Of a stretch of 39,230 nucleotides of DNA, positions 27,261 through 34,690 are shown in pieces; the stretch's first letter is position 1, and every line of letters begins with the position of its first letter. A model generated the notes under the pieces. It was not told the origin of the DNA. It worked only from the letters and a program-made list of their open reading frames with translations, and did not search any database. Source of the stretch: Planctomycetota bacterium (lineage in GTDB: Bacteria; Planctomycetota; UBA1135; GCA-002686595). The stretch covers positions 1 through 39,230 of the forward strand of contig NYXZ01000059.1 in NCBI GenBank assembly GCA_002686595.1, written 5' to 3'. A program made the position numbers and the translations under genes.

Positions 27261-28114
27261 CGGGTTGCCTTACCAGCTCTTGTCCGGTTCAGAAGGGGGC
27301 GGCGTGTTGCCCGGTAGCGCTTGCGCCAGGCTAGATCGAGAAGAATGAGGACCAGGGCCGCGCCGGCGAAGCTGGCCAAGAGGAAGTCCATGGTCAGGGA
27401 CTCTGCCTCCATCTCTCCGGAGGCCGCCGCGTGCTTGAGGAAGGCCACCAGGGCCAGGACCTCGTCACCTTCCAGAGGGTGATCGGCAAAGACCGGCGAC
27501 ATGACCTCGGAAGGTGGCGCGCTAAGCCAGGCCGAAAGGGCCTTGCGGCCGTCCAGGCGCGAGTAGGCACTGGTGAGGTCCGGCCCCAAGCGTCCACCGC
27601 CGAAGCCACCCAGATCCACAAGGGTGTGGCAGGAGTTGCAGGCCGGGCCACCGGCGGCGAACTCGGCCTGTCCCAGGAACAGCTTGCGGCCCAGCTTTTC
27701 ATCATCCCGGGTCAGGGGCCGATCCGAGAGCTGCATGCCCGCGAAGACCGACTTTTCCAGGCCTGACTCGTGGGTGATCAAGTCCATCATCGCGCCGGCC
27801 TTGGCCCGGTCGAGGCTGGGAATCTTGGTCATATACTGGCCCTTGGCCGCCCGGAAAATCTCCTGGGCATAGGCGTCGCCTCCATCGATGGTCCCGGCCG
27901 GGTCCAACATGAAGTCGATCAGCCAGTCGCGTTCCTGACGATCCAGGACACCCTTGAGGTCCGGACCGACCAGATCGCCGCCACCGATGGTGTGACAGCT
28001 GGAACAGTTGAGGCGGAAGTAGTCGTAGCTGTCCTCGGAGGGGGCCTGGCCCAGGGCCTGGCCTCCGCCGACGATCAGCGCGGCGATGAGTATGATTTGG
28101 CGGTGTGCAAACAA
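27257..28114 (-). CDS. Membrane-anchored diheme cytochrome c, NarC-like
   Basis: Periplasmic diheme cytochrome c of 285 residues, first gene of the respiratory operon. I start it at a TTG (ending 28114), because GGAG lies 7 nt upstream (complement of 28122-28125) and the next residues, [17 protein letters not shown], form a proper signal peptide ending in LGQA. The ATG at 28195 would add a non-signal-like tail. Heme motifs are CSSCH near residue 36 and CNSCH in the second domain, each in a class I-like fold. A C-terminal helix ([19 protein letters not shown]) anchors it in the membrane with a short basic tail. The order cytochrome-narG-H-J-I-K-K matches the Thermus nar operon, where NarC is a diheme cytochrome. 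It may exchange electrons with ACIII (inference). Confidence 0.82.
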   Translation of the reverse strand: MFAHRQIILIAALIVGGGQALGQAPSEDSYDYFRLNCSSCHTIGGGDLVGPDLKGVLDRQERDWLIDFMLDPAGTIDGGDAYAQEIFRAAKGQYMTKIPSLDRAKAGAMMDLITHESGLEKSVFAGMQLSDRPLTRDDEKLGRKLFLGQAEFAAGGPACNSCHTLVDLGGFGGGRLGPDLTSAYSRLDGRKALSAWLSAPPSEVMSPVFADHPLEGDEVLALVAFLKHAAASGEMEAESLTMDFLLASFAGAALVLILLDLAWRKRYRATRRPLLNRTRAGKATR

Positions 28115-28272
28115 GATAGAACTCCGGGGTTCGGTGTCCCGGCCCCAAATCAATGCCCGTGCCGCTCCCGCAAAGCCTCCTGCTAATCGCTCCAAACGTC
28201 CCTAAGTTGTGCCGCACCAACGCATTAGCTTTTTGCAACTCACCGCTAGGGGCCGCTGCCGGCGGACCCTCC

Positions 28273-28290
28273 TGCCAACGGCCGTTGGCA
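28273..28290. promoter_or_regulatory. Perfect 18-bp palindrome upstream of the nar-act operon
   Basis: TGCCAACGGCCGTTGGCA is identical to its reverse complement, with its centre about 168 bp upstream of the TTG start of the cytochrome gene. It could be an operator for a dimeric regulator or a compact hairpin. The adjacent NtrC-type activator is a natural candidate to bind it, since such proteins use distal palindromic sites. Function is inferred from position only. Confidence 0.45.
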
Positions 28291-28326
28291 CCACCTGCCC
28301 CCCGCCGACCGTCGCTTCGTTCTAAA

Positions 28327-28346
28327 CCCGCTGACCAGCGGGCTTT
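28327..28346. terminator. Short GC hairpin, possible terminator
   Basis: CCCGCT and AGCGGG pair around a GACC loop, followed on the plus strand by CTTTTC. On the minus strand the same hairpin is followed by only three T's (GGGTTTAG), so its use to end the regulator transcript is uncertain. Confidence 0.4.
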
Positions 28347-28462
28347 TCAGACTGCCAACACCAGGAGGCACCCAACACCAGCCAAGGCCGCGAATGAACG
28401 CTGGGGTTTACACCAAAATGGACTGGCAGCTGGCGAAGTGGCGAGCGCCCAGGCCCCAAGCA

Positions 28463-28640
28463 CTAGGAGCCCGTTGGTAGAATCCTGGCTGCGGCATCGC
28501 CATCGACGCCGTCGCGGCGTCGGGCTCGTCGAGCCGTGCAGGCGGCCCAATAAGGCCGTTTCCGCCGTCTCGCCTTCGCCTTCCTTGCCTCGCCGCCGAT
28601 GCCTGCGCCTCGCGCCGGGACTATCTCAACGGACTCCTAG
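28463..28640. repeat. CTAG-edged palindromic repeat, long copy
   Basis: A 178-bp element whose ends are imperfect inverted repeats of the form CTAGGAG(T/C)CCGTTG. Its right end, read on the minus strand, continues with GTCCCG and GCGAGGCG and matches the core of the two shorter copies at 33572 and 38123 over about 40 bp. The interior holds perfect small hairpins (28505-28521, loop TCG; 28523-28535). The right CTAG edge coincides with the TAG stop codon of the response regulator gene. Non-coding; it resembles a REP/MITE-type element. Confidence 0.7.
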
Positions 28641-30097
28641 GCCTGCTCGAAGTCAGTCCGGTCGATCTTCAACTGACGCATAATCTTCTGCAGGGCCGCC
28701 CGGGTCATGCCACAGGTGGCGGCTGCGCGGGAGACATTGCCGGCGCTGTTCTCCAGGGCGCGCTGCACGAACTCGCGTTGGAAGCGCTCGAGGGCGTCGC
28801 GCTTGGCATCCGTGTAGCTCGTGTCGGACAGGTCCGGCCCTGGGGCTCCCGCCGAAACACCGGCGGCCTCCAACTCGCTGGCTTGCTCCTCGCCCACGCC
28901 GATGCCCAGGTGAAAGGGCAGGATGCGCGGACCACAACAGACGATCATGGCGCGCTGGATGACATTCTCCAACTCGCGCACATTCCCCGGCCAGGGATGC
29001 TCCTGGAGGGCCCGTAGGGCCGCGTCGGAGATCTCGGGCACGGCGCGCTCGGCCTCTAGTTCCCCGGCCTGGCCCCAGACCTCAGCGATACTCGCCGCGA
29101 AGGAGAGGGCCAGGGGCAGGATGTCCGCGGGACGCTGGCGCAGGGGCGGAATCGGGATGCGCACTACCGCCAGGCGGTAAAAGAGGTCCTCGCGGAACTC
29201 CCCGGCCGCGATCTTCTCCTCCAGATCCCGGTTGGTGGCAGCCACCAGTCGGAAATCCACGGGCACATCGCCGCCGCCCCCCACCGGGCGCACGACCTTT
29301 TCCTGTAGGACGCGCAGCAACTTGCCCTGGAAGCCCGCGGACATGGACGCCACCTCGTCCAGAAAGACCGTCCCCCCCTCGGCCTGGGCGAAGAGGCCCG
29401 CATGGCTCTTGTCCGCGCCGGTAAAGGCTCCCTTCACATGACCGAAGAGTTCTGATTCGAGCAGGGTCTCCGAAAGAGCGGCGCAGTTGACCGCCTGAAA
29501 TGACTTCTCGGCCACGGCGCTGCGAGTGTGAATCGCCTGGGCGACGACCTCCTTGCCGGACCCGCTTTCGCCCTCGATCAGGACCGGGACATTGCTCGGC
29601 GCCACGCGCTCCACCAGGGCAAAAACGGCCTGGGTACGCTCATCCTCTGCGATAATCGCCACATCCCGACGGGGAGCGCCGGCGGCGGAACGGCGCGCCA
29701 GGACCTGGGCCCCGAGGCGCCGCAGGAGGCCCGTGATCTCCGCATTGTCGAAGGGCTTGGTCAAAAAATGGGCCGCGCCCCCCTGCAGACATTGCACCGC
29801 AGTCTGCACCGTGCCAAAGCCCGTGAGCAGCACCACCACCGTTTCGGGCCAGCGGCGTTTGACCGCCTCCAGCAGCTCCGCGCCGGTCATGCCGGGCATC
29901 ATCAGGTCGGTCAGGACGATGTCCGCCGGACGCTGGCGCAAATCCTCCAGGGCTTCCAGGCCACCGCCGGCCTCGCGCACATCCGTGATGCCCAGGATCT
30001 CCAACAGGCGCCGCAGCCCGAGGCGGATGTCCGGCTCGTCATCGGCCACCATGACGGCGAGGGAGGCGAAGTCGGGGGCGCTCATGGGTTCGCTCAT
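28637..30097 (-). CDS. NtrC-family sigma-54-dependent response regulator
   Basis: Response regulator that activates sigma-54 promoters (486 aa). The receiver domain (about 12-130) has the phosphoacceptor Asp64 in DIVLTDLMMPGM and Lys114 in FLTKPFDN. The AAA+ domain has Walker A GESGSGKE (176-183), the sigma-54 contact loop GAFTGA (223-228) and Walker B GGTVFLDEVA (241-250). It also has the WPGNVRELENVIQRA sensor block. The C-terminal Fis-type helix-turn-helix is NVSRAAATCGMTRAALQKIM. The histidine kinase gene overlaps its start by 4 nt, so the two are a pair. Its position directly upstream of the nar-act operon suggests control of nitrate respiration, but no target site is proven. The stop codon lies in the edge of a repeat element. 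Confidence 0.93.
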   Translation of the reverse strand: MSEPMSAPDFASLAVMVADDEPDIRLGLRRLLEILGITDVREAGGGLEALEDLRQRPADIVLTDLMMPGMTGAELLEAVKRRWPETVVVLLTGFGTVQTAVQCLQGGAAHFLTKPFDNAEITGLLRRLGAQVLARRSAAGAPRRDVAIIAEDERTQAVFALVERVAPSNVPVLIEGESGSGKEVVAQAIHTRSAVAEKSFQAVNCAALSETLLESELFGHVKGAFTGADKSHAGLFAQAEGGTVFLDEVASMSAGFQGKLLRVLQEKVVRPVGGGGDVPVDFRLVAATNRDLEEKIAAGEFREDLFYRLAVVRIPIPPLRQRPADILPLALSFAASIAEVWGQAGELEAERAVPEISDAALRALQEHPWPGNVRELENVIQRAMIVCCGPRILPFHLGIGVGEEQASELEAAGVSAGAPGPDLSDTSYTDAKRDALERFQREFVQRALENSAGNVSRAAATCGMTRAALQKIMRQLKIDRTDFEQA

Positions 30098-32376
30098 GCC
30101 TCCATGGTGCGCGCCCGCAGGCGCACGCGGAAGTGGGAACCGGTGGCATCCGAACGCACCAGCTCGAGTCCGCCCCCGTGGAGCTTGGCGATGCGCCTGG
30201 AGGTCGGCAGGCCCAAGCCCGTGCCAGCGCTGCGGCGCTTGGTGGTGTAGAAGGGCCGGAAGATGTCGCCCTGGGCCTCCGGATCGATGCCGCCGCCCGT
30301 GTCGATGGCATCCACCAACAGGTGATCGCCCGAGAGCGCCGTACTGAGCACGACACTGCCTCCATCCTCCATGGCTTGCACGGCGTTCATCACCAAGTTG
30401 ACGAATACCTGGCGCAGTTGCACCTCGTCCCCGGTCACCAATGCCGTATCCGCGTCAGGCTCCAGCATGACTCTCACGCCGGCCCGTTCACAGATCGGAC
30501 GCAGGAAGCGAATCACATCCTCCAGAGTGCCGTGGATATCCACCGCGCCACTCTCCGGCGTGGCCCCCGTGGCGTAATCGAGCAGCTCGCGAATGGTCTG
30601 CTTGCATGTCTCCGTGTTGCGGGAGATAACATCCACATTCTCCCGCAGCGGCGACTCATCCGGCAGGGCACTGCCCAGCATCTGGTTGAACATGCTGATG
30701 GAAGCCAGGGGATTGTTCAGCTCATGGGCCATGACCGCCGCGATCTCGCCCATCACCGCCAGGCGTTCCTGGTGGATCTGACGCTCATCCTGAGCCACGC
30801 GGTCGGTGATGTCCCGGGCCACCAGAATCATGCCCGCCCGCCCGCGCGCATCCCTGGCCAGGGGGGTGGAGTGCACTTCGAAAGTGCGCGGCCCCAGGTC
30901 AACCATGCAAGACCGCCCCGGGCCATCGACGCTGAAGAGACAGTTCAGGCAATTGCCCGGCCGCGCCCCTTCACCACCACGCGAATCATCGCCGCAGTCT
31001 CCCCTACTGGCCTCGGCGCAAACATGATGGCCCCGGGCATCGATGCCTTCCTCCCCCACCGCCCGCAACAGGGGCTCCGCCGCCTCGTTGGAGATCACCA
31101 CCTCCCCTTCCCGGTCCAAAACGATCAAGCCGTCCTTCATGGAGGAGATGACCGTGTCCAGCCGATCGCGTTCGGCCCGCGTGCGATCCTGTTCACGCCG
31201 CAGCTCCGTGGCCGAGGTTTCCAGGCGCACGGTACGCTCCTTCACCGCCTGGGCCATGTGGTTGAAGGACTCCGCCAGATCACCGATCTCGTCGCTGGAC
31301 TCCACCGCCACCTGGGTCGAGTAATCCCCCTCGCGCAGGGCCTGGGCGGCATCCTTCATCATCACCAGGGGGCGCGCCAAAAAGCGCATGGGGAAGTACA
31401 ACAGCAGGGTCGAGAGGGCCGCCAGGATCAGCCCCATGCCGAGAAATCGGCTCTGCAATCCCGAAAGGGGGAGCAGCGCCCGGTCCGAGCGCATGCCCAC
31501 CTCCACCATCCAGCCGTTCGATTGAATCGGGAAGCTGCGCATGAACATGCCCCCGGTGGCGACGAGACGCCGGCGCCCCGGTACCGACGGCGCGCTGCCG
31601 GCATTGATGTGGAGACCGAGCCCGATGCGCAGGGGTTCGCTCGCCTCCGGTGGCCCGCTACCCGGGGCATAGCCCGTGGGTACCTCCAGCCCCAGGCCAG
31701 CGCCATCGTGCAAACTGAGGCGCACATCCGGGAGCTCCTCCGGTGTCTCGCTCCGCGAACGACGCAGTGCGTTGCCGATCCAAACCCCAAGCCGCACGTG
31801 GGTCAGCAGCTTACCGATGACCTCACCGGACTCGATGTCCAGCAGCGGCGTGCCGATCACGATCGTCGGCGTGACCGATTCGGCCGTGGGCGAGAGCAAC
31901 CCGCTATACCACAGACCGCTTTCCATAGTTGCCGCCCGGGCCAGGGCATTAATCTGGGAACTGCGCGCATCGTGCACGGCAACCACCACGCGCCCCTCTA
32001 GATCAACCACCGCCAGATCGTTGAAGGCTCCCACAATCGGCAACTTGTTGGCCGCCAAATGCCGGTGCAGCTCGCGCTCTAGGTGCTCCGCGCGCTCCCC
32101 GTCGCTGACCACCAGCAACTGCCCCAGATGATCGCGAATGTAACCGTCAGAGGCGAAGTCCTCCGTGCGGCGCGTCAACAGATCCAGGGTGGAGTCGAGG
32201 GCCGTGGCATAGGTCCGGCACTGGTACTCCAGGCGGCGTAGGATTTCATCTTCCAGGGCAGAGCGCGCGGAGCGCGAAATCAGAAAGCCCCCGACGCCAA
32301 AGGCCACCAGGTTCAGCCCCACATACATCAGGGCCAGTTTGTAGCGGACGGAGAGCCAACGGAGGGGATCTTGCAC
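30094..32376 (-). CDS. Membrane sensor histidine kinase with HAMP and Cys-rich PAS domain
   Basis: Cognate kinase of the downstream regulator. I start it at a GTG ending 32376 (760 aa), just before the first membrane helix; 77 further upstream codons are open but lie in the divergent promoter region. Layout: TM1 (~12-34), a ~275-residue periplasmic sensor domain, TM2 (~310-333), HAMP (~334-385), coiled coil and PAS (~405-525). The HisKA box GEIAAVMAHELNNPLASI has phospho-His551. The ATPase domain has N-box NLVMNAVQAM, DTGGGID and GTGLGLP. The PAS domain carries five cysteines (453, 461, 476, 479, 490), including C-L-N-C, a pattern suited to redox, metal or cluster sensing. It ends with ATGA overlapping the regulator start. 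The signal is unknown; redox or N-oxides would fit the neighbourhood. Confidence 0.9.
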   Translation of the reverse strand: MQDPLRWLSVRYKLALMYVGLNLVAFGVGGFLISRSARSALEDEILRRLEYQCRTYATALDSTLDLLTRRTEDFASDGYIRDHLGQLLVVSDGERAEHLERELHRHLAANKLPIVGAFNDLAVVDLEGRVVVAVHDARSSQINALARAATMESGLWYSGLLSPTAESVTPTIVIGTPLLDIESGEVIGKLLTHVRLGVWIGNALRRSRSETPEELPDVRLSLHDGAGLGLEVPTGYAPGSGPPEASEPLRIGLGLHINAGSAPSVPGRRRLVATGGMFMRSFPIQSNGWMVEVGMRSDRALLPLSGLQSRFLGMGLILAALSTLLLYFPMRFLARPLVMMKDAAQALREGDYSTQVAVESSDEIGDLAESFNHMAQAVKERTVRLETSATELRREQDRTRAERDRLDTVISSMKDGLIVLDREGEVVISNEAAEPLLRAVGEEGIDARGHHVCAEASRGDCGDDSRGGEGARPGNCLNCLFSVDGPGRSCMVDLGPRTFEVHSTPLARDARGRAGMILVARDITDRVAQDERQIHQERLAVMGEIAAVMAHELNNPLASISMFNQMLGSALPDESPLRENVDVISRNTETCKQTIRELLDYATGATPESGAVDIHGTLEDVIRFLRPICERAGVRVMLEPDADTALVTGDEVQLRQVFVNLVMNAVQAMEDGGSVVLSTALSGDHLLVDAIDTGGGIDPEAQGDIFRPFYTTKRRSAGTGLGLPTSRRIAKLHGGGLELVRSDATGSHFRVRLRARTMEA

Positions 32377-32598
32377 GGCTGAAGATGGGCAGGGCGGCCA
32401 GCGGGGCCGCCATTGGCCGCGCAGGATACCCCATGGAACGCCCGGAGGCCCCGCCGAAGGCCATAATGGAGCTAATCCGACGGGGATTGGCGGCCCCTGC
32501 AACCGACGCTGCACGGGGTGAGAATGGCTGCCAGGAAAGTGTGAATGGCCCTCGCCGGAACGGGTATCCTGCCCATTCACTCCAACAAAGGTAGCACC
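32377..32598. other. Divergent promoter region, no gene
   Basis: A GC-rich 222-bp stretch between the kinase (-) and the SPFH gene (+) that should hold both promoters. No clear -35/-10 pair was recognised. A ribosome binding site AAAGG (32587-32591) lies 7 nt before the SPFH ATG. Confidence 0.4.
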
Positions 32599-33480
32599 AT
32601 GGAACACGATTCAGCTGTCACCGAACCCAACATCCTGGACTCATCCAGGGAGCAGCCCTACAGCGCCATCGGTGGCTGGGGAGTGCTCTTCACCTACATC
32701 ATCGGACTGGTAGTCTTCTGCCTGGCGGTGGCGCGCTTCCCCCTGGCGGCGCTCTTGGCACCCCTGCCCCTGATCGTGCCCTTCGGCTTCATGGTCGTCT
32801 ATCCGAACATGTCGCGGGTGCTGATCCTTTTCGGCGACTACAAGGGAACCCTGAGAAAAGACGGCTTCTGGTGGGTCAATCCATTCCTGGCCAAGCACAA
32901 GGTCTCCGTGCGCGTGCACAACTTCGACGGGTCGACGCTGAAGGTCAACGACCTGCTGGGCAACCCCATTGAAATCGCCGCCGTGGTCGTCTGGCGCGTG
33001 GAGGACACGGCCCGGGCCATGTTCGATGTGGAGGACTACGCCCACTATGTCCATGTGCAGAGCGACTCAGCCGTGCGCCAGTTGGCCAGCCTCCACCCCT
33101 ACGACGACTTCCAGGTGGAGGGTGTCACCACCACTCTGCGCGGCAGTACCGAGGTGGTTAGCTCCGAGCTCCAGGAACTCCTGGGCAAGCGCCTGGAACA
33201 GGCCGGCATCACGGTCCTCGAAGCGCGCCTCAACCACCTGGCATATGCTCCTGAAATCGCCTCTGCCATGCTCCAGCGCCAACAGGCCAGCGCCATCGTC
33301 GCCGCTCGCCAGACCATTGTCGACGGGGCTGTGGGCATGGTGGACATGGCCCTCAAGCGCCTGGGAGATGACGATGTACTGCAACTCGACGAACAGGCCA
33401 AGGCACGTCTGGTGGGCAATCTACTGGTGGTGCTCTGCGGCCAGAGCTCGGCGGAACCCGTCATTCAAACAGGTAACTGA
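32599..33480 (+). CDS. SPFH/Band 7 domain membrane protein
   Basis: Prohibitin/stomatin-type protein of 293 residues that probably forms a membrane-associated ring or cage. The ATG at 32599 is preceded by AAAGG with 7-nt spacing; a longer open frame upstream has no support. Two adjacent hydrophobic segments (about 28-48 and 50-68) anchor it. The SPFH domain follows, with [33 protein letters not shown] and the alpha-helical [18 protein letters not shown] stretch near residue 230. Double N-terminal helices and the phrase [11 protein letters not shown] are typical of a subfamily found in many bacteria. Function is uncertain: quality control, membrane domains or phage defence have been suggested for relatives. 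It stands alone here. Confidence 0.85.
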   Translation: MEHDSAVTEPNILDSSREQPYSAIGGWGVLFTYIIGLVVFCLAVARFPLAALLAPLPLIVPFGFMVVYPNMSRVLILFGDYKGTLRKDGFWWVNPFLAKHKVSVRVHNFDGSTLKVNDLLGNPIEIAAVVVWRVEDTARAMFDVEDYAHYVHVQSDSAVRQLASLHPYDDFQVEGVTTTLRGSTEVVSSELQELLGKRLEQAGITVLEARLNHLAYAPEIASAMLQRQQASAIVAARQTIVDGAVGMVDMALKRLGDDDVLQLDEQAKARLVGNLLVVLCGQSSAEPVIQTGN

Positions 33481-33504
33481 TCGCGCGCCGAGCTGGCCAG
33501 GATG

Positions 33505-33565
33505 CGGAACTGTTCCGGTAGCGGAGCCGTTCCGTTATTGGCTAGGCGCTTGGCGAACGCTTAGC
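33505..33565. terminator. Two hairpins after the SPFH gene
   Basis: CGGAAC (33505-33510) pairs with GTTCCG (33529-33534), and GCTAGGCG (33541-33548) pairs with CGCTTAGC (33558-33565) with one G-T pair. Together they probably end transcription between the convergent SPFH and XdhC-like genes. No U-run is present. Confidence 0.4.
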
Positions 33566-33571
33566 CCGAGA

Positions 33572-33641
33572 CTAGGAGTCCGTTGAAAAAGTCCCGTCGC
33601 GAGGCGAAGCCTTAGCAGGGACTTTGTCAACGGACGACTAG
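33572..33641. repeat. CTAG-edged palindromic repeat, short copy A
   Basis: A 70-bp element with 24-nt arms (33572-33595 and 33618-33641) that pair at 21 of 24 positions around a 22-nt loop. The arms begin CTAGGAGTCCGTTGA and end with GTCCC. The loop text GCGAGGCGAAGC is shared in part with the other copies. The stop codon and last three codons of the XdhC-like gene lie inside the right arm. Confidence 0.8.
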
Positions 33642-34445
33642 GGCCAACCGCGCGCGCACCTGGGCGGCCGCGGCTAGGGCGATGGCGCTGGGCTCCTTGG
33701 AGGTGGCGCCCTCCCCGATGGGGCAGGTGACGCGGGCGAGTTCCCGGTCTCCATATCCGCGCTCGACCAAACGGGCCCGGAAGCGCTGCCATTTGCGCTC
33801 GGAACCGATCAGGCCGATGTAGGCCAGGTCATCGCGTTTGATGGCCGCCTCCAGGATGGCCAGGTCACGGGCGTGGCTGTGGGTCATGATCAGCAGCGCC
33901 GTGCCAGCGACCAAGCCGGCTACTTCCTCCTCCGGAGCGTCGATACACAAGAGGCTCCAGTCCCGCTCGGCGGGCGGCGTCGGGTGCAGATCCTCCTCCC
34001 CGCGTTCATCGATCAGCAAGACATCCGCCGCCAGATAGGGCGCCAAGCCCGCGAAGGCCTGGCCCACATGGCCGGCGCCAAACACAGCCACCCGCGCCCG
34101 GCCCCAGGGGAAGGCCTCGAAGTACAGGGTGACTTCCCCGCCACAGCACTGGCCGGCGCTGGCGGAGAGGGGCAGCACTACGCTCTCGCTCCCCGGACCG
34201 CCCGCCGCCAGCAGGCCCCGGGCCCGCTCCAGGGCCAGGTGCTCCAGGTTGCCGCCGCCGATGGTGCCCCACACGGGACCGTCCCCGGCCACGACCATGC
34301 GCGCCCCCAGGTCCCGCGGCGTGCTTCCCCGGGAGCCCGTGACGACGACCAGGACACAGGGCCGCCCGGCCCGCTTGAGCTCCGCCAGAGCTTCGATCCA
34401 GCCCGTGGATTCCCCCGCTTCCAGCGTCTTGTTGGCCGTGGTCAT
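33627..34445 (-). CDS. XdhC/CoxI family molybdoenzyme maturation protein
   Basis: Member of the XdhC family, which binds molybdenum cofactor and helps its sulfuration and insertion into xanthine-dehydrogenase-type enzymes (272 aa from MTTANKTLEA). The N-terminal XdhC_CoxI domain shows GSRGSTPRDLGARMVV (37-52) and GTIGGGNLE (60-68). Next comes QCCGGEVTLYFE (99-110), with the conserved cysteine pair. A Rossmann-like domain begins with VAVFGAGHVGQAF (119-131). The extreme C-terminus (VVR-stop) is encoded by the arm of a repeat element, suggesting the original stop was displaced when the repeat arrived. No xanthine dehydrogenase or CO dehydrogenase gene is nearby, so its client is elsewhere; NarG uses a different cofactor form and normally relies on NarJ. 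Confidence 0.85.
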   Translation of the reverse strand: MTTANKTLEAGESTGWIEALAELKRAGRPCVLVVVTGSRGSTPRDLGARMVVAGDGPVWGTIGGGNLEHLALERARGLLAAGGPGSESVVLPLSASAGQCCGGEVTLYFEAFPWGRARVAVFGAGHVGQAFAGLAPYLAADVLLIDERGEEDLHPTPPAERDWSLLCIDAPEEEVAGLVAGTALLIMTHSHARDLAILEAAIKRDDLAYIGLIGSERKWQRFRARLVERGYGDRELARVTCPIGEGATSKEPSAIALAAAAQVRARLALVVR

Positions 34446-34690
34446 TGCCCCAGGATAGCGCCTCTGGCCAGCCACAGGACCCCCGCCGGCCCTCCAGATT
34501 GCCCGCCGGCCACCTCCACGGACTTCAAACCACCCCCAATTACAGCTCCGAGGGCCGGCCACGGATCAATAGGTGGAACACGGGCCCCCCATTATCCCTC
34601 AAAAGGGGCAAGCAAATCCCCCTCATCCCCCATCTTCCCCCATAGTTAAGGGGACTCCCCCCGGCCAGCGGCCCCATCTCACCAACCTCC
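34446..34690. other. Gap before metalloprotease gene, no gene
   Basis: A cytosine-rich divergent gap between the XdhC-like and metalloprotease genes. It should hold both promoters, but no convincing hexamers, ribosome binding site or repeats were found. Confidence 0.4.

Larger units (their letters stand above)
28115..28462. other. Leader/promoter region of the nar-act operon, no gene seen
   Basis: About 350 bases upstream of the cytochrome gene contain no supported gene. They should hold the operon promoter and the end of the response regulator transcript. Two symmetric elements stand out (28273-28290 and 28327-28342). I looked for sigma-54 (GG-N10-GC) and FNR (TTGAT-N4-ATCAA) sites. I found only off-spacing or half-site matches, so no regulator site is claimed beyond the palindrome. 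Confidence 0.5.

Noticed and set aside
28146-28152. FNR site upstream of the nar-act operon
   Set aside because: Only one half-site (TTGAT on the minus strand) is present, without the matching ATCAA arm.
28115-28195. ATG start at 28195 for the diheme cytochrome
   Set aside because: It would bury the signal peptide behind 27 non-signal-like residues; a TTG with GGAG 7 nt upstream is better placed.
28340-28370. Sigma-54 promoter on the minus strand upstream of the cytochrome gene (TGGCAG then GC)
   Set aside because: The GG and GC elements are 11 nt apart instead of 10, and another TGGCAC near 28286 also has wrong spacing.
28153-28683. Plus-strand open frame across the gap between the operon and the regulator gene
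   Set aside because: It runs through the hairpins and the repeat element, has biased composition and no recognisable domain.
32377-32607. 77-codon N-terminal extension of the histidine kinase
   Set aside because: The translated part is Pro/Gly/His-rich, overlaps the SPFH start region and comes before a normal membrane anchor; the GTG at 32376 is preferred.
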